Below are positions 16,157-25,481 of a stretch of 64,000 bases of DNA, piece after piece. Positions within the stretch are counted from its first letter, which is position 1. Every line of letters starts with the position of its first letter. Origin of the DNA: an uncultured Lachnospiraceae bacterium (GTDB lineage Bacteria > Bacillota > Clostridia > Lachnospirales > Lachnospiraceae); the NCBI GenBank assembly GCA_910585545.1, contig CAJUFN010000006.1:74341-138340 (forward strand), read 5' to 3'. The notes beneath the pieces were generated by a model that was given only the letters and a program-made list of their open reading frames with translations, had not been told where the DNA came from and made no database searches. The translations under genes and the position numbers were made by a program.

Positions 16157-18307
16157 TTACATTTTTTTCCTCATAGAAAATGCCGTAATCCCTATAGACA
16201 AAAAGATGATTCCATAGAGCACGATCCAATCCCCGGAGCATAGAATGCTGTTTCCTTCCAGAAAAACATTGAATGTATACTGCATAGTGCCGGGTATCCC
16301 AAGTACCGCCAGCACTGCCGGCACTGCGAACACAAACATATTCACAGCCAGACTGCCCATCGTAGTCTTACTCTTTTCGGAAACCAGAAGAATCAGACCA
16401 CAAAGCAGTGCGCCGGATGCAAACCGGATTCCCCAAAGCAGCACCAGATACATCCAGATACGCATATGACTGTTCCAGGAAGAGAATTCCAGAATCCATG
16501 ATATCGGTTTGTTCCACTCTGCCAATCCATAATACCGTAAGAACCACACGATATCCGGTCCCCAGACAATAATCATGCTGATCGTGGAAAATACCAATGC
16601 CTGCTTATATTTCGCTCTTTGCACATCCTCAAAACCGCATTTACTGGTTTTTATCAAGGTCACCATTCCATTTGTCTTTTCCATCGTAATGTACATGCTG
16701 CATACAAGTATCAAAACCAGAATATACAGCATAATATTCTTTCGTTCCGACGCAAGCTCCTCTACACCGAATAATTTACGGTAACCGCTCTGTCTGATAA
16801 ACTCCGCCGCTTCTCCTTTCTCCTTCTTTTCCGACAATCTCGCATAAAGAGGATAAATTCTGTTTTCTAACACCGCTTTCTTGTCCTGGCTGTCATAACT
16901 GCTCAAATCCATATTCAGCCGTTTCCACTCTTCATCCAGCCACTCTTTTTGTTCTTTTGTCACTTCTTGTCCTAAGTAAGATAAATATCCATCCTCATAG
17001 ATTTCTTCCGGCAGTGCGAGAAAATCCTTTGGATAAAGCGCAATTTGTATTGCAAATACCATCGCCAGAAGCAAAAATCCTCTCCGCATCCTCCAAAGCT
17101 TATAGCTTTCTTCTCCGCCTAAGCTTTTTATACACTTCTTTCTTCTTTGCACTACTCTTTTGGATGTCCGTATCCGTATCTCGTCTCTCGTTCTTATAAA
17201 AAGAGCTGTAATACCGCCTGCCAGTATCAGGCACACAAGAATCCCTGCCGGAATTGCCACTCCATAGGAGCTGACCGGATATCCAAAAAGATTCAGGTTC
17301 ACTTCTGCCTTCAAAAGCGGGAACACTTTTAACAACGCCGTCGGATTCACATAATAAAAAAATACCCGCGCGGATTGAATCTCAGTTGTCCAAAATAACC
17401 AGCCGCTGACTCCTCCCGCAACCAGGCATCCGATAAATACCACGCCCACCTGATAAGTCCAGATGGCAATCCCAAATGCAAATAAGCCAATCAAAAACAA
17501 CGCAAGTGACCGGATCAGCCACACCAATATCAGAAAAACAAGTACCGAAATCTTAACGGACGCCGTCTCGTATCCCGGCAGAGACTGTACCGGACGCAAT
17601 ACATTTCCAATACCATATGCCAGCGCGCCAAATATAAGATTCTCGACAAAGAAAATCCCGCTCAAAGTCACACTGACAACCGCAAGGCATCCCATTTTCT
17701 GACTGATCAGCCTTCCTCTTCCCTTTTTGCAGCAACGCAAAACAGGAAGAATCCCTTCTTCCTTTTCCTGGATAATACATTCAATCGCCAAAAGAATCAT
17801 CAGAAATACCATTACTATATTGGTAAAAGAAATGTCAGTTACCATAATCCCTTCGGAAGCTTCGTAAGAAACTTTTGTTCCATGCAAAGACTGATAGACT
17901 TCTTTTTTCTTCCGAGCATTTCTCTCATCATATTCACTGTCCTTGGAAAGAAGATTTAAAACACTTTTTTCATCCAGCTCTTCCTCCATCCGGCTCAAAT
18001 GTTCCTCATATCCTGCGATTTTTTCGGCATCCTCTGCCATATCTTCTATCATCTTTGCCCGTTTATATTCTGCAATGCTGGTAATATGTACCGACTGCTC
18101 TTCTAACCGATTAAGATAATCGCTTTTTTCTTCGTTGTCCATTCCCTTCATCATACGAAATACAGCTTTATAGGACCTTGGCGGCACCACCTCGCTTTGC
18201 TCCATCCCGTAGGTCAAAAGAATCAAAAACAACAGATTCACAATGAGAAGAACTGACACAAGACCGATATTCTTTCTGGAGCAAAGCTTTTTCCATTCAA
18301 ACATCAT
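16157..18307 (-). CDS. Large ABC-2-like membrane protein (716 aa)
   Basis: 716-residue polytopic protein that appears to be two permease halves in one chain: each begins with a helix near a basic segment (KKLCSRKNIGLVSVLLIVNLLFL at the start; YKLWRMRRGFLLLAMVFAIQIAL near 405), followed by a long Glu/Lys-rich extracellular loop and a group of helices. It overlaps the ATPase gene by four bases (18304-18307), so the two form one module. It lacks the FtsX fold of the neighbouring MacB-like permease and resembles large ABC-2 permeases of peptide export or immunity systems. No exact family is recognised; last gene of the eight-gene operon. Confidence 0.7.
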   Translation of the reverse strand: MMFEWKKLCSRKNIGLVSVLLIVNLLFLILLTYGMEQSEVVPPRSYKAVFRMMKGMDNEEKSDYLNRLEEQSVHITSIAEYKRAKMIEDMAEDAEKIAGYEEHLSRMEEELDEKSVLNLLSKDSEYDERNARKKKEVYQSLHGTKVSYEASEGIMVTDISFTNIVMVFLMILLAIECIIQEKEEGILPVLRCCKKGRGRLISQKMGCLAVVSVTLSGIFFVENLIFGALAYGIGNVLRPVQSLPGYETASVKISVLVFLILVWLIRSLALFLIGLFAFGIAIWTYQVGVVFIGCLVAGGVSGWLFWTTEIQSARVFFYYVNPTALLKVFPLLKAEVNLNLFGYPVSSYGVAIPAGILVCLILAGGITALFIRTRDEIRIRTSKRVVQRRKKCIKSLGGEESYKLWRMRRGFLLLAMVFAIQIALYPKDFLALPEEIYEDGYLSYLGQEVTKEQKEWLDEEWKRLNMDLSSYDSQDKKAVLENRIYPLYARLSEKKEKGEAAEFIRQSGYRKLFGVEELASERKNIMLYILVLILVCSMYITMEKTNGMVTLIKTSKCGFEDVQRAKYKQALVFSTISMIIVWGPDIVWFLRYYGLAEWNKPISWILEFSSWNSHMRIWMYLVLLWGIRFASGALLCGLILLVSEKSKTTMGSLAVNMFVFAVPAVLAVLGIPGTMQYTFNVFLEGNSILCSGDWIVLYGIIFLSIGITAFSMRKKM

Positions 18308-19200
18308 AATGCCTCACCTTCCTCCTGGAATTTCAGAAGATATAAATCTTCCAATGTCGGCCAAACCAGATGATAATCATTATATGAGGTCACCTCTTCT
18401 GCTGTCTTGACAATCACTCTTGCCCAAACTTGTTCTTTCTCATCTTTTCTGATATTGCACACCAGATAGCTTTCTGTCAGGCTTTCCACTTCCTGTTCCG
18501 AAACTGCAATCTCATACACCTTCCCCTGCAGTTCTTCCAACCATTTCGCTGGCGGCTGACACCCCAAAACCTCTCCTTTTTTCATCAATACAATCTTCTT
18601 TGCAATGAATTCGATGTCCGACACCACATGCGTTGCGATAATCACGATCCGGTTCATTGCTATCCGCGAAATCATATTCCGTATGCGAATCCGCTCTTTC
18701 GGGTCCAATCCTGCTGTCGGCTCGTCTAAGATAAGAATCTTCGGATCCCCAAGCACAGCCTGCGCTATCAATATCCTCTGTTTCATTCCCCCGGAAAATG
18801 TACCCAGCTTCTGGTCTGCAACCTGTGATAAATGCACCAATTCCAACACGCGTTCGATCTCTTTTTCTATCTCCGGTTTCGGGATATCCTTCAAAAGCGC
18901 CATATAAGTCAGGAAACGCCTTGCAGTAAATTCTTCATAGATGCCTTGCTGCTGCGGCATATATCCAAGCGCTGCCCGGTATAACCGCTTCCACTGTCTG
19001 ATTTCCCGCTCGCAAAAAAGTACTTCTCCCGAGCTTGCGCGAATCGAATCGGTAATAATTTTCATGAGCGTGCTTTTTCCCGCTCCATTGGGTCCCAAAA
19101 GTCCATATACGCCCGGAACAAATGTCAACGAAACATGATCCAAAGCCCGTATTTTTCCATATCGCTTCGTTACCTCTATAAGCTCCAGTTTTGGAATCAT
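18304..19200 (-). CDS. ABC transporter ATPase (ABC-2 export type)
   Basis: 298-residue ATPase with Walker A GPNGAGKS (36-43), a Q-loop at YMPQQQGIYEEFTA, signature FSGGMKQRILIAQA and Walker B ILILDEPTAGLDP, plus a C-terminal extension of about 80 residues as in drug- or bacteriocin-type exporters. The start at 19200 is chosen because GAGGAGGGAGAGA immediately precedes it; an ATG 15 bp upstream overlaps that RBS. It ends inside the start of the large membrane protein, its obvious partner. Part of the operon running from 24862 to 16157. Confidence 0.88.
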   Translation of the reverse strand: MIPKLELIEVTKRYGKIRALDHVSLTFVPGVYGLLGPNGAGKSTLMKIITDSIRASSGEVLFCEREIRQWKRLYRAALGYMPQQQGIYEEFTARRFLTYMALLKDIPKPEIEKEIERVLELVHLSQVADQKLGTFSGGMKQRILIAQAVLGDPKILILDEPTAGLDPKERIRIRNMISRIAMNRIVIIATHVVSDIEFIAKKIVLMKKGEVLGCQPPAKWLEELQGKVYEIAVSEQEVESLTESYLVCNIRKDEKEQVWARVIVKTAEEVTSYNDYHLVWPTLEDLYLLKFQEEGEAL

Positions 19201-19211
19201 TCTCTCCCTCC

Positions 19212-20390
19212 TCATTCAACCAGAATTGCATTTCCTTCTGGTTTTTGTGCCTCTTCTTCGGTCAGATAATACCAGTTGAAGAGATCACCTCCATTCTCAT
19301 CTTCCCCTGTCTTTTTCTCAAACACATACCCTCCCGGCACAAAAAAGACCAGTCCTTCCTGCAGTACCGGATGTACAAATTCCTCTTGTACAAATCCATC
19401 CAAGTTGTAAATTACACGTTGCTTCTCCGAAATTATAATGAAATGCTTTGATGAGATCGGTACAGTAACTTGAAATGGTGATTTCCCTTCCCTATCCAGA
19501 ACGACCTCTTCTTTCTCCTCTTCCGGATTCCAATGATATAGTTTACTTCCGCTTGCTGATCCATCCCCTGCAAATTCATAGTAATAAACACCAATATCAT
19601 CATTTGCAGCTACCACAAATCCATTATCCACTTCTTTGACTAATTCCACCATTCCTTCGAAATAGTCTGCACGATATAATTCGATGTGTGTTTTCTTTTC
19701 CTCTTCTTTCAAGTATTCCTCTCTCTCTTCTTGCGTCATACTCGTTATATCTTTTTCTGAATCCCATTTATTTTGCACAGTATAATACACGATTCCATCT
19801 TTTCCCATAAGCATCCGCATATCCTGTTTTCTTTCATCAATCGCTGCAATTTCTTTTTCTTCCTTTGTGCTCATATCATAGGCAAAGATAGTATCCGCTT
19901 CCTGATATTTTGCATCTGAATTGTAATCGGTAATCGTTGTCTGTACGTATAACATATCTCCTGATACTATATAGTCCCATACCGTCAGAGTACACTTCTC
20001 TTCTTTCATTCGCGCCTTCCCGATGGTATCCAGCTCTTCTTTTTCCCGGTTATTGGCATCCGATACAACAATTTTGCCGTCAGAGGTGACTGTGCAAAGC
20101 TTATCCCCCCATATATGCGGAAGCCCATCTTCCGTATAGGCAAAACATTTATCCGAATTATGCCTGCATCCATTCTTTTCACAGAGTACCACAGACTTAC
20201 CACTCTTGGTATCATAGTATCTCAGCCAATAATGGTCCTTAATGTAATAAAATCCATCCTTGTACTCCCTCACTCCAAACCCACTGCTATAGCTCCACTC
20301 CTCGCTTTGCTTATACTCCTTACTTTCTTTTTGGCATCCGGCAAGCAGCAATACCGCCGTTAGTAAAAATACGATATATACTCTTTTCAT
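19212..20390 (-). CDS. Lipoprotein with beta-propeller-like repeats
   Basis: 392-residue lipoprotein: signal sequence and lipobox LLLAGC (modified Cys near 19). The mature part has repeated segments such as GFGVREYKDGFYYIKD, KNGCRHNSDKCFAYTED and DGIVYYTVQN, reminiscent of the DUF5050/propeller lipoproteins common in Lachnospiraceae, with short strand-turn-strand units. Cys pairs in LCEKNGCRHNSDKC suggest a metal or disulfide site. It lies between another lipoprotein and an ABC ATPase, within 15 bp on each side, so it probably works with those exporters at the membrane surface. Exact role unknown. Confidence 0.75.
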   Translation of the reverse strand: MKRVYIVFLLTAVLLLAGCQKESKEYKQSEEWSYSSGFGVREYKDGFYYIKDHYWLRYYDTKSGKSVVLCEKNGCRHNSDKCFAYTEDGLPHIWGDKLCTVTSDGKIVVSDANNREKEELDTIGKARMKEEKCTLTVWDYIVSGDMLYVQTTITDYNSDAKYQEADTIFAYDMSTKEEKEIAAIDERKQDMRMLMGKDGIVYYTVQNKWDSEKDITSMTQEEREEYLKEEEKKTHIELYRADYFEGMVELVKEVDNGFVVAANDDIGVYYYEFAGDGSASGSKLYHWNPEEEKEEVVLDREGKSPFQVTVPISSKHFIIISEKQRVIYNLDGFVQEEFVHPVLQEGLVFFVPGGYVFEKKTGEDENGGDLFNWYYLTEEEAQKPEGNAILVE

Positions 20391-20403
20391 ACGGATAGCC
20401 TCC

Positions 20404-21861
20404 TCACTTTTTATTCGCCGATATCTGTTCTATCAATGTATCCATGCCGGCATTTTTTAACTTTTCATTCCACACCTGTACTTGTTCTCGGATACTTTCT
20501 TCCGACACCACTCCATCCTTGGAAAAATATTGCTGCATAACATCCATCTCTGCACTTTCGTCCTCTTTTACTGCATACTTGGCATATACCTGATTGATCC
20601 GCTCAATCTCCGGAATCTCAAACGTATCAAAGCTTGGCTCCATCCGAAATCTTGGCGCTGTTTCCAGTAATTGTCTATATTGCATTTTCCCTTCTTCCGA
20701 TAATTCCGGATAGAAAACAAACCTAGAAGCTTCTCCTTGTCCGATTTCTTGAATTGCCTCATTTAATTCACGCTCCGCGATAAAATCTGCCATCGCTGTA
20801 AATGCAGCTTCCTTTTGCTCACTCTCTGAACCCATTCCGAAAAACGGAAGCAGTCCATCCAAATCATCAGTCATATTCAACACATAATTCTCTGATTTTG
20901 GAACTACCCATCTCTGTTCTTCATTACTCATATAAAATACTTCTGGAACATACGAATCACATATTCTTACCAAAGGAATAGTATCCATCTTTGCATTCAC
21001 ATATCCTTTTTCCCGATATCGGTTCCACGCACACAATACTTCCGTCACGTAACCTGTCTCGAACAAATTCCTCGTGTCCAGACTGCTTCCTTCTGCTTTC
21101 CAGGATCCCACTCCCAAGCTGTCGTGCTGGAACACACTTCCGCTGTAGGAAAAAATCTCTTCTAAATATTCCGGCAATACGACTGATATTCCATTCACTC
21201 CGCCTTGTTTCTCAAACGCACTCAATGTCAGAAACGGCTGATTGTCATTTATCTCATAAATCTTTGCAAACAACTCATCACATTTTGTAAAGTCCGGAAC
21301 GGATTCGACTCCAAGCTTCTGATACAGACTCTCCTCGAGTTTCAGGGAAGAACCCATGACGCTTTGCAGGCTCGTCGGCAGCATCCACTGCTTTCCTCCC
21401 AATCTTCCTGCTTCTAATGTAATATCATCTATAAAAACTTCTTTGATTCGTTCTCCGTCTTTCGACTCCAACCACTCATCCAATGCTTCAAATGCACCAC
21501 TTTTTGCATATTCCGATACATTCGATGCAAACTCAACTTTCCCATGTGTAGAAATCTGATTCGCCATCGTAATCAAATCACTTTCTTTCAATCTTTTTTC
21601 ATCTTCCTCGGATAACTTTCCCTTTTCCATCGGAAGTATCTGAAATTCAATCCGATAATCCTTCCCTTTTTCCTGCAATACCTCATTTACCACATCTTGT
21701 GCACCTTCTATTGCCTCATCGGTATCATACTCCCATACTCCTGCGATAGACCAAGTCAGCTTCGTTGCTCCCCTTTTCCCTTCTTCATTCTGCTTTTGAC
21801 ATCCAACGAATAACAATGTACCTGCTAACATGCAAAGCAGGCTAACCTTCATTTTTTTCAT
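20404..21861 (-). CDS. Extracellular solute-binding-like lipoprotein
   Basis: 485-residue lipoprotein; signal peptide with lipobox LFVGC, then a sequence with the general shape of family 1 ABC solute-binding proteins (KLTWSIAGVWEYD, GAFEALDEWLESKDG, GGKQWMLPTSLQSVMG, a late helical segment with AAFTAMADFIAERELNEA). The start at 21861 follows GGGGAGG with nine bases between; earlier in-frame codons would include the RBS. No importer permeases of the maltose type are nearby; the surrounding ABC genes look like exporters, so this protein may act as a sensor or immunity protein rather than an uptake receptor. Confidence 0.72.
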   Translation of the reverse strand: MKKMKVSLLCMLAGTLLFVGCQKQNEEGKRGATKLTWSIAGVWEYDTDEAIEGAQDVVNEVLQEKGKDYRIEFQILPMEKGKLSEEDEKRLKESDLITMANQISTHGKVEFASNVSEYAKSGAFEALDEWLESKDGERIKEVFIDDITLEAGRLGGKQWMLPTSLQSVMGSSLKLEESLYQKLGVESVPDFTKCDELFAKIYEINDNQPFLTLSAFEKQGGVNGISVVLPEYLEEIFSYSGSVFQHDSLGVGSWKAEGSSLDTRNLFETGYVTEVLCAWNRYREKGYVNAKMDTIPLVRICDSYVPEVFYMSNEEQRWVVPKSENYVLNMTDDLDGLLPFFGMGSESEQKEAAFTAMADFIAERELNEAIQEIGQGEASRFVFYPELSEEGKMQYRQLLETAPRFRMEPSFDTFEIPEIERINQVYAKYAVKEDESAEMDVMQQYFSKDGVVSEESIREQVQVWNEKLKNAGMDTLIEQISANKK

Positions 21862-21889
21862 ACGATCGTACCTCCCCATCACTTTTATC

Positions 21890-22546
21890 TTATATCGGAT
21901 ACCTGTCTAGCATGTTCTTCTTCAAGTCTTGCCACGCTTTCATCCCTTCTTCTGAAGTACAAAAAAATTCATTTTCTTTTACGTCTTTATAAGGAACATA
22001 GGTATTTTCCTCTCCAACAGGCACAATCTTATTTTCTATGTCTTCATAACAAAACACCGGACGAAACAATGATTCTGCATACACATCATACACCGGCAGC
22101 GATTTATCCAAAGAATCCCTTTCACCTGAGAGGAAAACCAAATAATCACAATCCGGCTTTGGGGTATTCACAAACCCTAATTCTGCCGTTGCTTCCCCCA
22201 TTGTACTCACATTCTTTCCTGTTGTGATATAGATAGTATCTCCCACTCTGATATCATCTCCGGCATACACTTCCTGAACACAGATTTTTTGCCGGCTTGT
22301 TCCAAATAAATATTCCACATCATCCGTAAAGCGAACTCTTAATATAATTGGAAGCTGTGGTAATCTCTCCTGCATTTCCTCGCAGACAGTCACCGCAAAC
22401 TGTCCCGGAAGTTCTGCTACCTGCAGCTTTTCCATAAAATTCTTTTCATTGGTAATATCCGTATAAGTCTGTCGGTTTATCACTCCAAATACCCCTGCAC
22501 CAACAACAACCAATGCGGTTATTCCCGCCAAAATACGCATTTTCAT
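21890..22546 (-). CDS. Membrane-anchored or secreted protein of unknown family
   Basis: 218 residues with an N-terminal hydrophobic segment (RILAGITALVVVGAGVFGVI) and an extracellular mature domain containing a mixed beta region (LPIILRVRFTDDVEYLFG, VGDTIYITTGK, CDYLVFLSGERD). No lipobox Cys follows the helix, so it is either anchored by that helix or cleaved. The start at 22546 is set by AAGGGGGAATGTGAT immediately upstream; a longer frame would overlap the ATPase gene. Family not recognised. It is fixed in the middle of the eight-gene operon. Confidence 0.7.
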   Translation of the reverse strand: MKMRILAGITALVVVGAGVFGVINRQTYTDITNEKNFMEKLQVAELPGQFAVTVCEEMQERLPQLPIILRVRFTDDVEYLFGTSRQKICVQEVYAGDDIRVGDTIYITTGKNVSTMGEATAELGFVNTPKPDCDYLVFLSGERDSLDKSLPVYDVYAESLFRPVFCYEDIENKIVPVGEENTYVPYKDVKENEFFCTSEEGMKAWQDLKKNMLDRYPI

Positions 22547-22559
22547 ATCACATTCCCCC

Positions 22560-23189
22560 TTAGCGAACGATGCAGCCATCTTTAATCTGATAAATATGAT
22601 CTGCAAGAATCCGAATATCTTCCTGATTATGACTGGCAAGAAGTATCAGTGCTCCTCTTTCTTTCTCTTCCAGAATCAGACGGCGAATCTCTTCCACGCC
22701 CTTTGCATCCAATGAATTGGTCGGTTCATCCAGCATAATCACATCCGGTTTTTCCATAATTGCCTGTGCAATTGCCAGACGTTGCTTCATCCCCAGAGAG
22801 TATTTTTGATACTTTCTACGGTCATCCGGATCAAGCCCCACCCTTTCCAGGGCTCTTCGAATCTCCTTATCCTGAATCTTATTCTTCAAACTCGCAAGAT
22901 ATCTAAGGTTTTGCATTCCTGTCATGTTCGAATACAACCCCACATTTTCCAACATGATTCCAAGACTTGGAAGGACGGCAAAATCCTGACGCAGCACCTT
23001 TCCATTCCAGGTAATCTTTCCAGATGTTACCGACATCAGACCAGACAACGCACGGAAAAGCATCGTCTTTCCCGAGCCATTCGCTCCGACAATTCCATAA
23101 ATATTTCCGTCGCACAACTCCAGATTAATATCCGAAAGTATCTTTTTTCCACGAATCACTTTACTAATTTTTTGCGCTTTCAATTCCAT
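22560..23189 (-). CDS. ABC transporter ATPase (short, 209 aa)
   Basis: 209-residue ATPase with Walker A GANGSGKT (35-42), signature YSLGMKQRLAIAQA and Walker B VIMLDEPTNSLDA. The short length and LGMKQR-type signature are common in bacteriocin immunity and ABC-2 systems. Its start directly abuts the stop of the 276-residue membrane protein upstream, and the anchored protein follows by 13 bp. It probably energises the two membrane proteins at 23190-24862. Confidence 0.88.
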   Translation of the reverse strand: MELKAQKISKVIRGKKILSDINLELCDGNIYGIVGANGSGKTMLFRALSGLMSVTSGKITWNGKVLRQDFAVLPSLGIMLENVGLYSNMTGMQNLRYLASLKNKIQDKEIRRALERVGLDPDDRRKYQKYSLGMKQRLAIAQAIMEKPDVIMLDEPTNSLDAKGVEEIRRLILEEKERGALILLASHNQEDIRILADHIYQIKDGCIVR

Positions 23190-24020
23190 TTAACCTCTCT
23201 CCCCCTCCATATGTGAAATCAAAAAATCATGCCGATATACCATGTACATTCCGTACACTGCCGACAAAATGCATATTCCCAGCATCAAAATCACCGAACT
23301 TCCCAAATACATTCCTTCATACGGCGATGCCAGCACTTCTTTTATTTCGTCCGCTCTGCTGACATGCCAGCCTACAATCAAATGTGCCACCGGATTCATA
23401 CAAACAACATATCTGCTTAATTCCGGTTTCATCTGACATAAATCCGCCAACTTCAGAAGCGCTGTAAAAACGAACTGTACTCCGCCAATGATCAAAAATG
23501 CATGATTGCTTCCAAGTTGGATTGCCACAAGATTTACCAATATCGTGAAGGCAAAGAACCACATCGTATAAACCACAATATGGAACATCATTAAAAGAAT
23601 TCCTGCCCGGTCTATTACCAATTCAAAACGTATCGCTGTCACACACAGACTCGAAAGCATCTGCATCATTTGCACAAGAAAAGTCACAATGGCAACTCCC
23701 AAAATTTCTTTTGTGTACCAACGCACCCTATGCGGTGTGCGGGAAAATATGTAAATACTTGCCGTGCAAAAATGATGATACAATTCGGTTCCCATATATA
23801 TTTCAAAAATATAGTTTGGCAGCATCCTTACGGTAAATGAAATCAAAGCCGTAAACACCGGCAGAAGCGGAAATTCTCCTGTGGATCCGCTTAATTGAAG
23901 CACCGCTTCGGAAAGTGCGACTTCCATGTTATATGGGTTTATAAAGGTAAATGAAAGAATGATACCTCCTACCATGCCAATCAGCAATCCCGGAAATAAT
24001 TTACTTTTTATGACATACAA
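23190..24020 (-). CDS. ABC permease-like membrane protein (276 aa)
   Basis: Polytopic protein of 276 residues with about six hydrophobic segments (FPGLLIGMVGGIILSF at the start, GSSVILMLGICILSAVYGMYMVY at the end). The conserved-looking cytoplasmic piece YIFSRTPHRVRWYTKE is flanked by helices. No catalytic motif is present. It overlaps the 3' end of the next upstream membrane-protein gene by 13 bp and abuts the ATPase, so the three form one ABC module. No exact family recognised; an ABC-2-like permease is the best guess. Confidence 0.7.
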   Translation of the reverse strand: MYVIKSKLFPGLLIGMVGGIILSFTFINPYNMEVALSEAVLQLSGSTGEFPLLPVFTALISFTVRMLPNYIFEIYMGTELYHHFCTASIYIFSRTPHRVRWYTKEILGVAIVTFLVQMMQMLSSLCVTAIRFELVIDRAGILLMMFHIVVYTMWFFAFTILVNLVAIQLGSNHAFLIIGGVQFVFTALLKLADLCQMKPELSRYVVCMNPVAHLIVGWHVSRADEIKEVLASPYEGMYLGSSVILMLGICILSAVYGMYMVYRHDFLISHMEGERG

Positions 24021-24862
24021 TCTTTTTTACCTCCTATGTACATTCCGCCTATCGTCAACAGTATCAGGATTGACATCAGTATCAGAAAATATCCAAGATT
24101 TTTTGGTTCGTCATTATACAAAAGGCAGTAATGATACCAGGATAATCTAAACCCCATCCCTCGTGTGAACAATATGCTTGATACAATTTCTGTAAGATTT
24201 AACAAAACGAATATCGGCAGGAAAAGAAATATCCGGTAACGAAATCGAACCACAGAAGAAAAGGCTGTTGTAAAAGCTGCAAATATTCCGGATGCTATTC
24301 CAAATAAAATCGTTCCTAAAACCGCGCTCAGATACGGAGACATTAAAAATATCTTGCTAAACAAATAATTATTCACACTTTCAATATAAGTTGGATCATA
24401 ATAATTCCAGTTAGACAAGTCTCCCTGTGCATTTAACGGGAATGCCAGACAATTTAATATTATTTCAATAAAAAACGGTAATGTGAAGATCAAAAACGTT
24501 ACCCCAAATACCGCTAGCAACTTGCTAAAACGATACTTCATATTTCCCAAGCGCGCAGACAAAAGGATATATTCCTTTGATTGTTGTTCCTCCGCCAAGG
24601 AAAAAGCCGCAGGACATATCACTAACAACGGATAAATCTGCAAAAATCCTAACAACAGATCTCCTCCGCTCATGGTTTTATTCCAGCTCAGAAGAAGTAA
24701 TTTCATTGGCTGATACATCGCCAGCGAATCCATTCCCCGGAACATCAAAACATTGGTCACAAAATTAACCAGAACCATGGCAAGCAGAATATAGAAAACA
24801 ATCCAGGCCTTCTTCTGCCTTAGCATAAACTTACCTTGTGAAACAGTTGCTTTTAAAAACAT
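24008..24862 (-). CDS. ABC permease-like membrane protein (284 aa), first gene of the operon
   Basis: 284-residue integral membrane protein with about six hydrophobic segments and the loop LAEEQQSKEYILLSARLGNMKYRFSK, similar in placement to the coupling region of ABC-2 permeases. It starts after AAGGGGGAATGTGAG, almost the same RBS context as the gene at 22546. It is the first gene after the promoter at 24963-24991 and pairs with the 276-residue protein and the 209-residue ATPase. Substrate unknown. Confidence 0.72.
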   Translation of the reverse strand: MFLKATVSQGKFMLRQKKAWIVFYILLAMVLVNFVTNVLMFRGMDSLAMYQPMKLLLLSWNKTMSGGDLLLGFLQIYPLLVICPAAFSLAEEQQSKEYILLSARLGNMKYRFSKLLAVFGVTFLIFTLPFFIEIILNCLAFPLNAQGDLSNWNYYDPTYIESVNNYLFSKIFLMSPYLSAVLGTILFGIASGIFAAFTTAFSSVVRFRYRIFLFLPIFVLLNLTEIVSSILFTRGMGFRLSWYHYCLLYNDEPKNLGYFLILMSILILLTIGGMYIGGKKDCMS

Positions 24863-24962
24863 CTCACATTCCCCCTTGTATAATATCTTCTGATATAGGC
24901 ATTTGCAAACTACAATTCCCGCATAAATACAGCATAAAAATTACTCTAATATTTCAACTACT

Positions 24963-24991
24963 GTATAACCACACTTCTGTCCTACAGTCAA
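24963..24991 (-). promoter_or_regulatory. Sigma-A promoter of the eight-gene ABC/lipoprotein operon
   Basis: On the minus strand TTGACT (24986-24991) and TTATAC (24963-24968) are separated by 17 bp, giving an untranslated leader of about 95 bases before the first permease gene. No operator repeats were seen around it. Confidence 0.7.
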
Positions 24992-25070
24992 GCTCAGAAT
25001 CTTGTTTGCAACTGCCTATATCTTTTAATAAATTTTACGCATCAGTCAATTACCTTAGGCACTTAGAATT

Positions 25071-25481
25071 TTAACCGTAATAAGAAACAATTGCTTGTGC
25101 TGGATATACTGTATTTCCTGAAAACTGAAAATACACCGTAGACAAGTTTAAATAGCCCTCTTTTAATCCTATTTGTGTAATTGATGCTCCTTCTGTGAGT
25201 ATTATATAAGTTGATTCAGAAATCACAGTCCCAGAACTATTAACTACTCGACATCTCATTCTAGAATAATTGTCACTTCCACTTTCAGGATAAACCGAAT
25301 GACATCTCGCTCTTACATAACTATACTGCCCAGTTCTACTAACAGAATATTTTGTTGTCCACTTCATATCTGCTGGAAGTGATATCTGTTTCTTCTCTAC
25401 TGCATGTGTCATAATCGACATACTGAGCATTAGAACAACTGTCCCTATAATTGGTAAAACTTTTTTTAATTGTTTCCTCAT
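25071..25481 (-). CDS. Small secreted protein (136 aa)
   Basis: Signal peptide (MRKQLKKVLPIIGTVVLMLSMSIMTHA, about 27 residues) followed by a roughly 110-residue mature domain rich in Ser, Tyr and Val (YSVSRTGQYSYVRARC, IVSYYG at the end). Two Cys (RARCHSV, RMRCRVV) could form a disulfide. AAGGAGATTG precedes the chosen ATG; a longer frame has no RBS. Not a recognised family. It lies between the ABC operon and the divergent LytTR regulator, so it may be a target or signal of that regulator. A bacteriocin-like role was considered, but no double-Gly leader is present. Confidence 0.65.
   Translation of the reverse strand: MRKQLKKVLPIIGTVVLMLSMSIMTHAVEKKQISLPADMKWTTKYSVSRTGQYSYVRARCHSVYPESGSDNYSRMRCRVVNSSGTVISESTYIILTEGASITQIGLKEGYLNLSTVYFQFSGNTVYPAQAIVSYYG

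Noticed and set aside
20404..21861. Sugar importer around the solute-binding-like lipoprotein
   Set aside because: No binding-protein-dependent importer permeases are present; both neighbouring ABC modules look like export or ABC-2 types.
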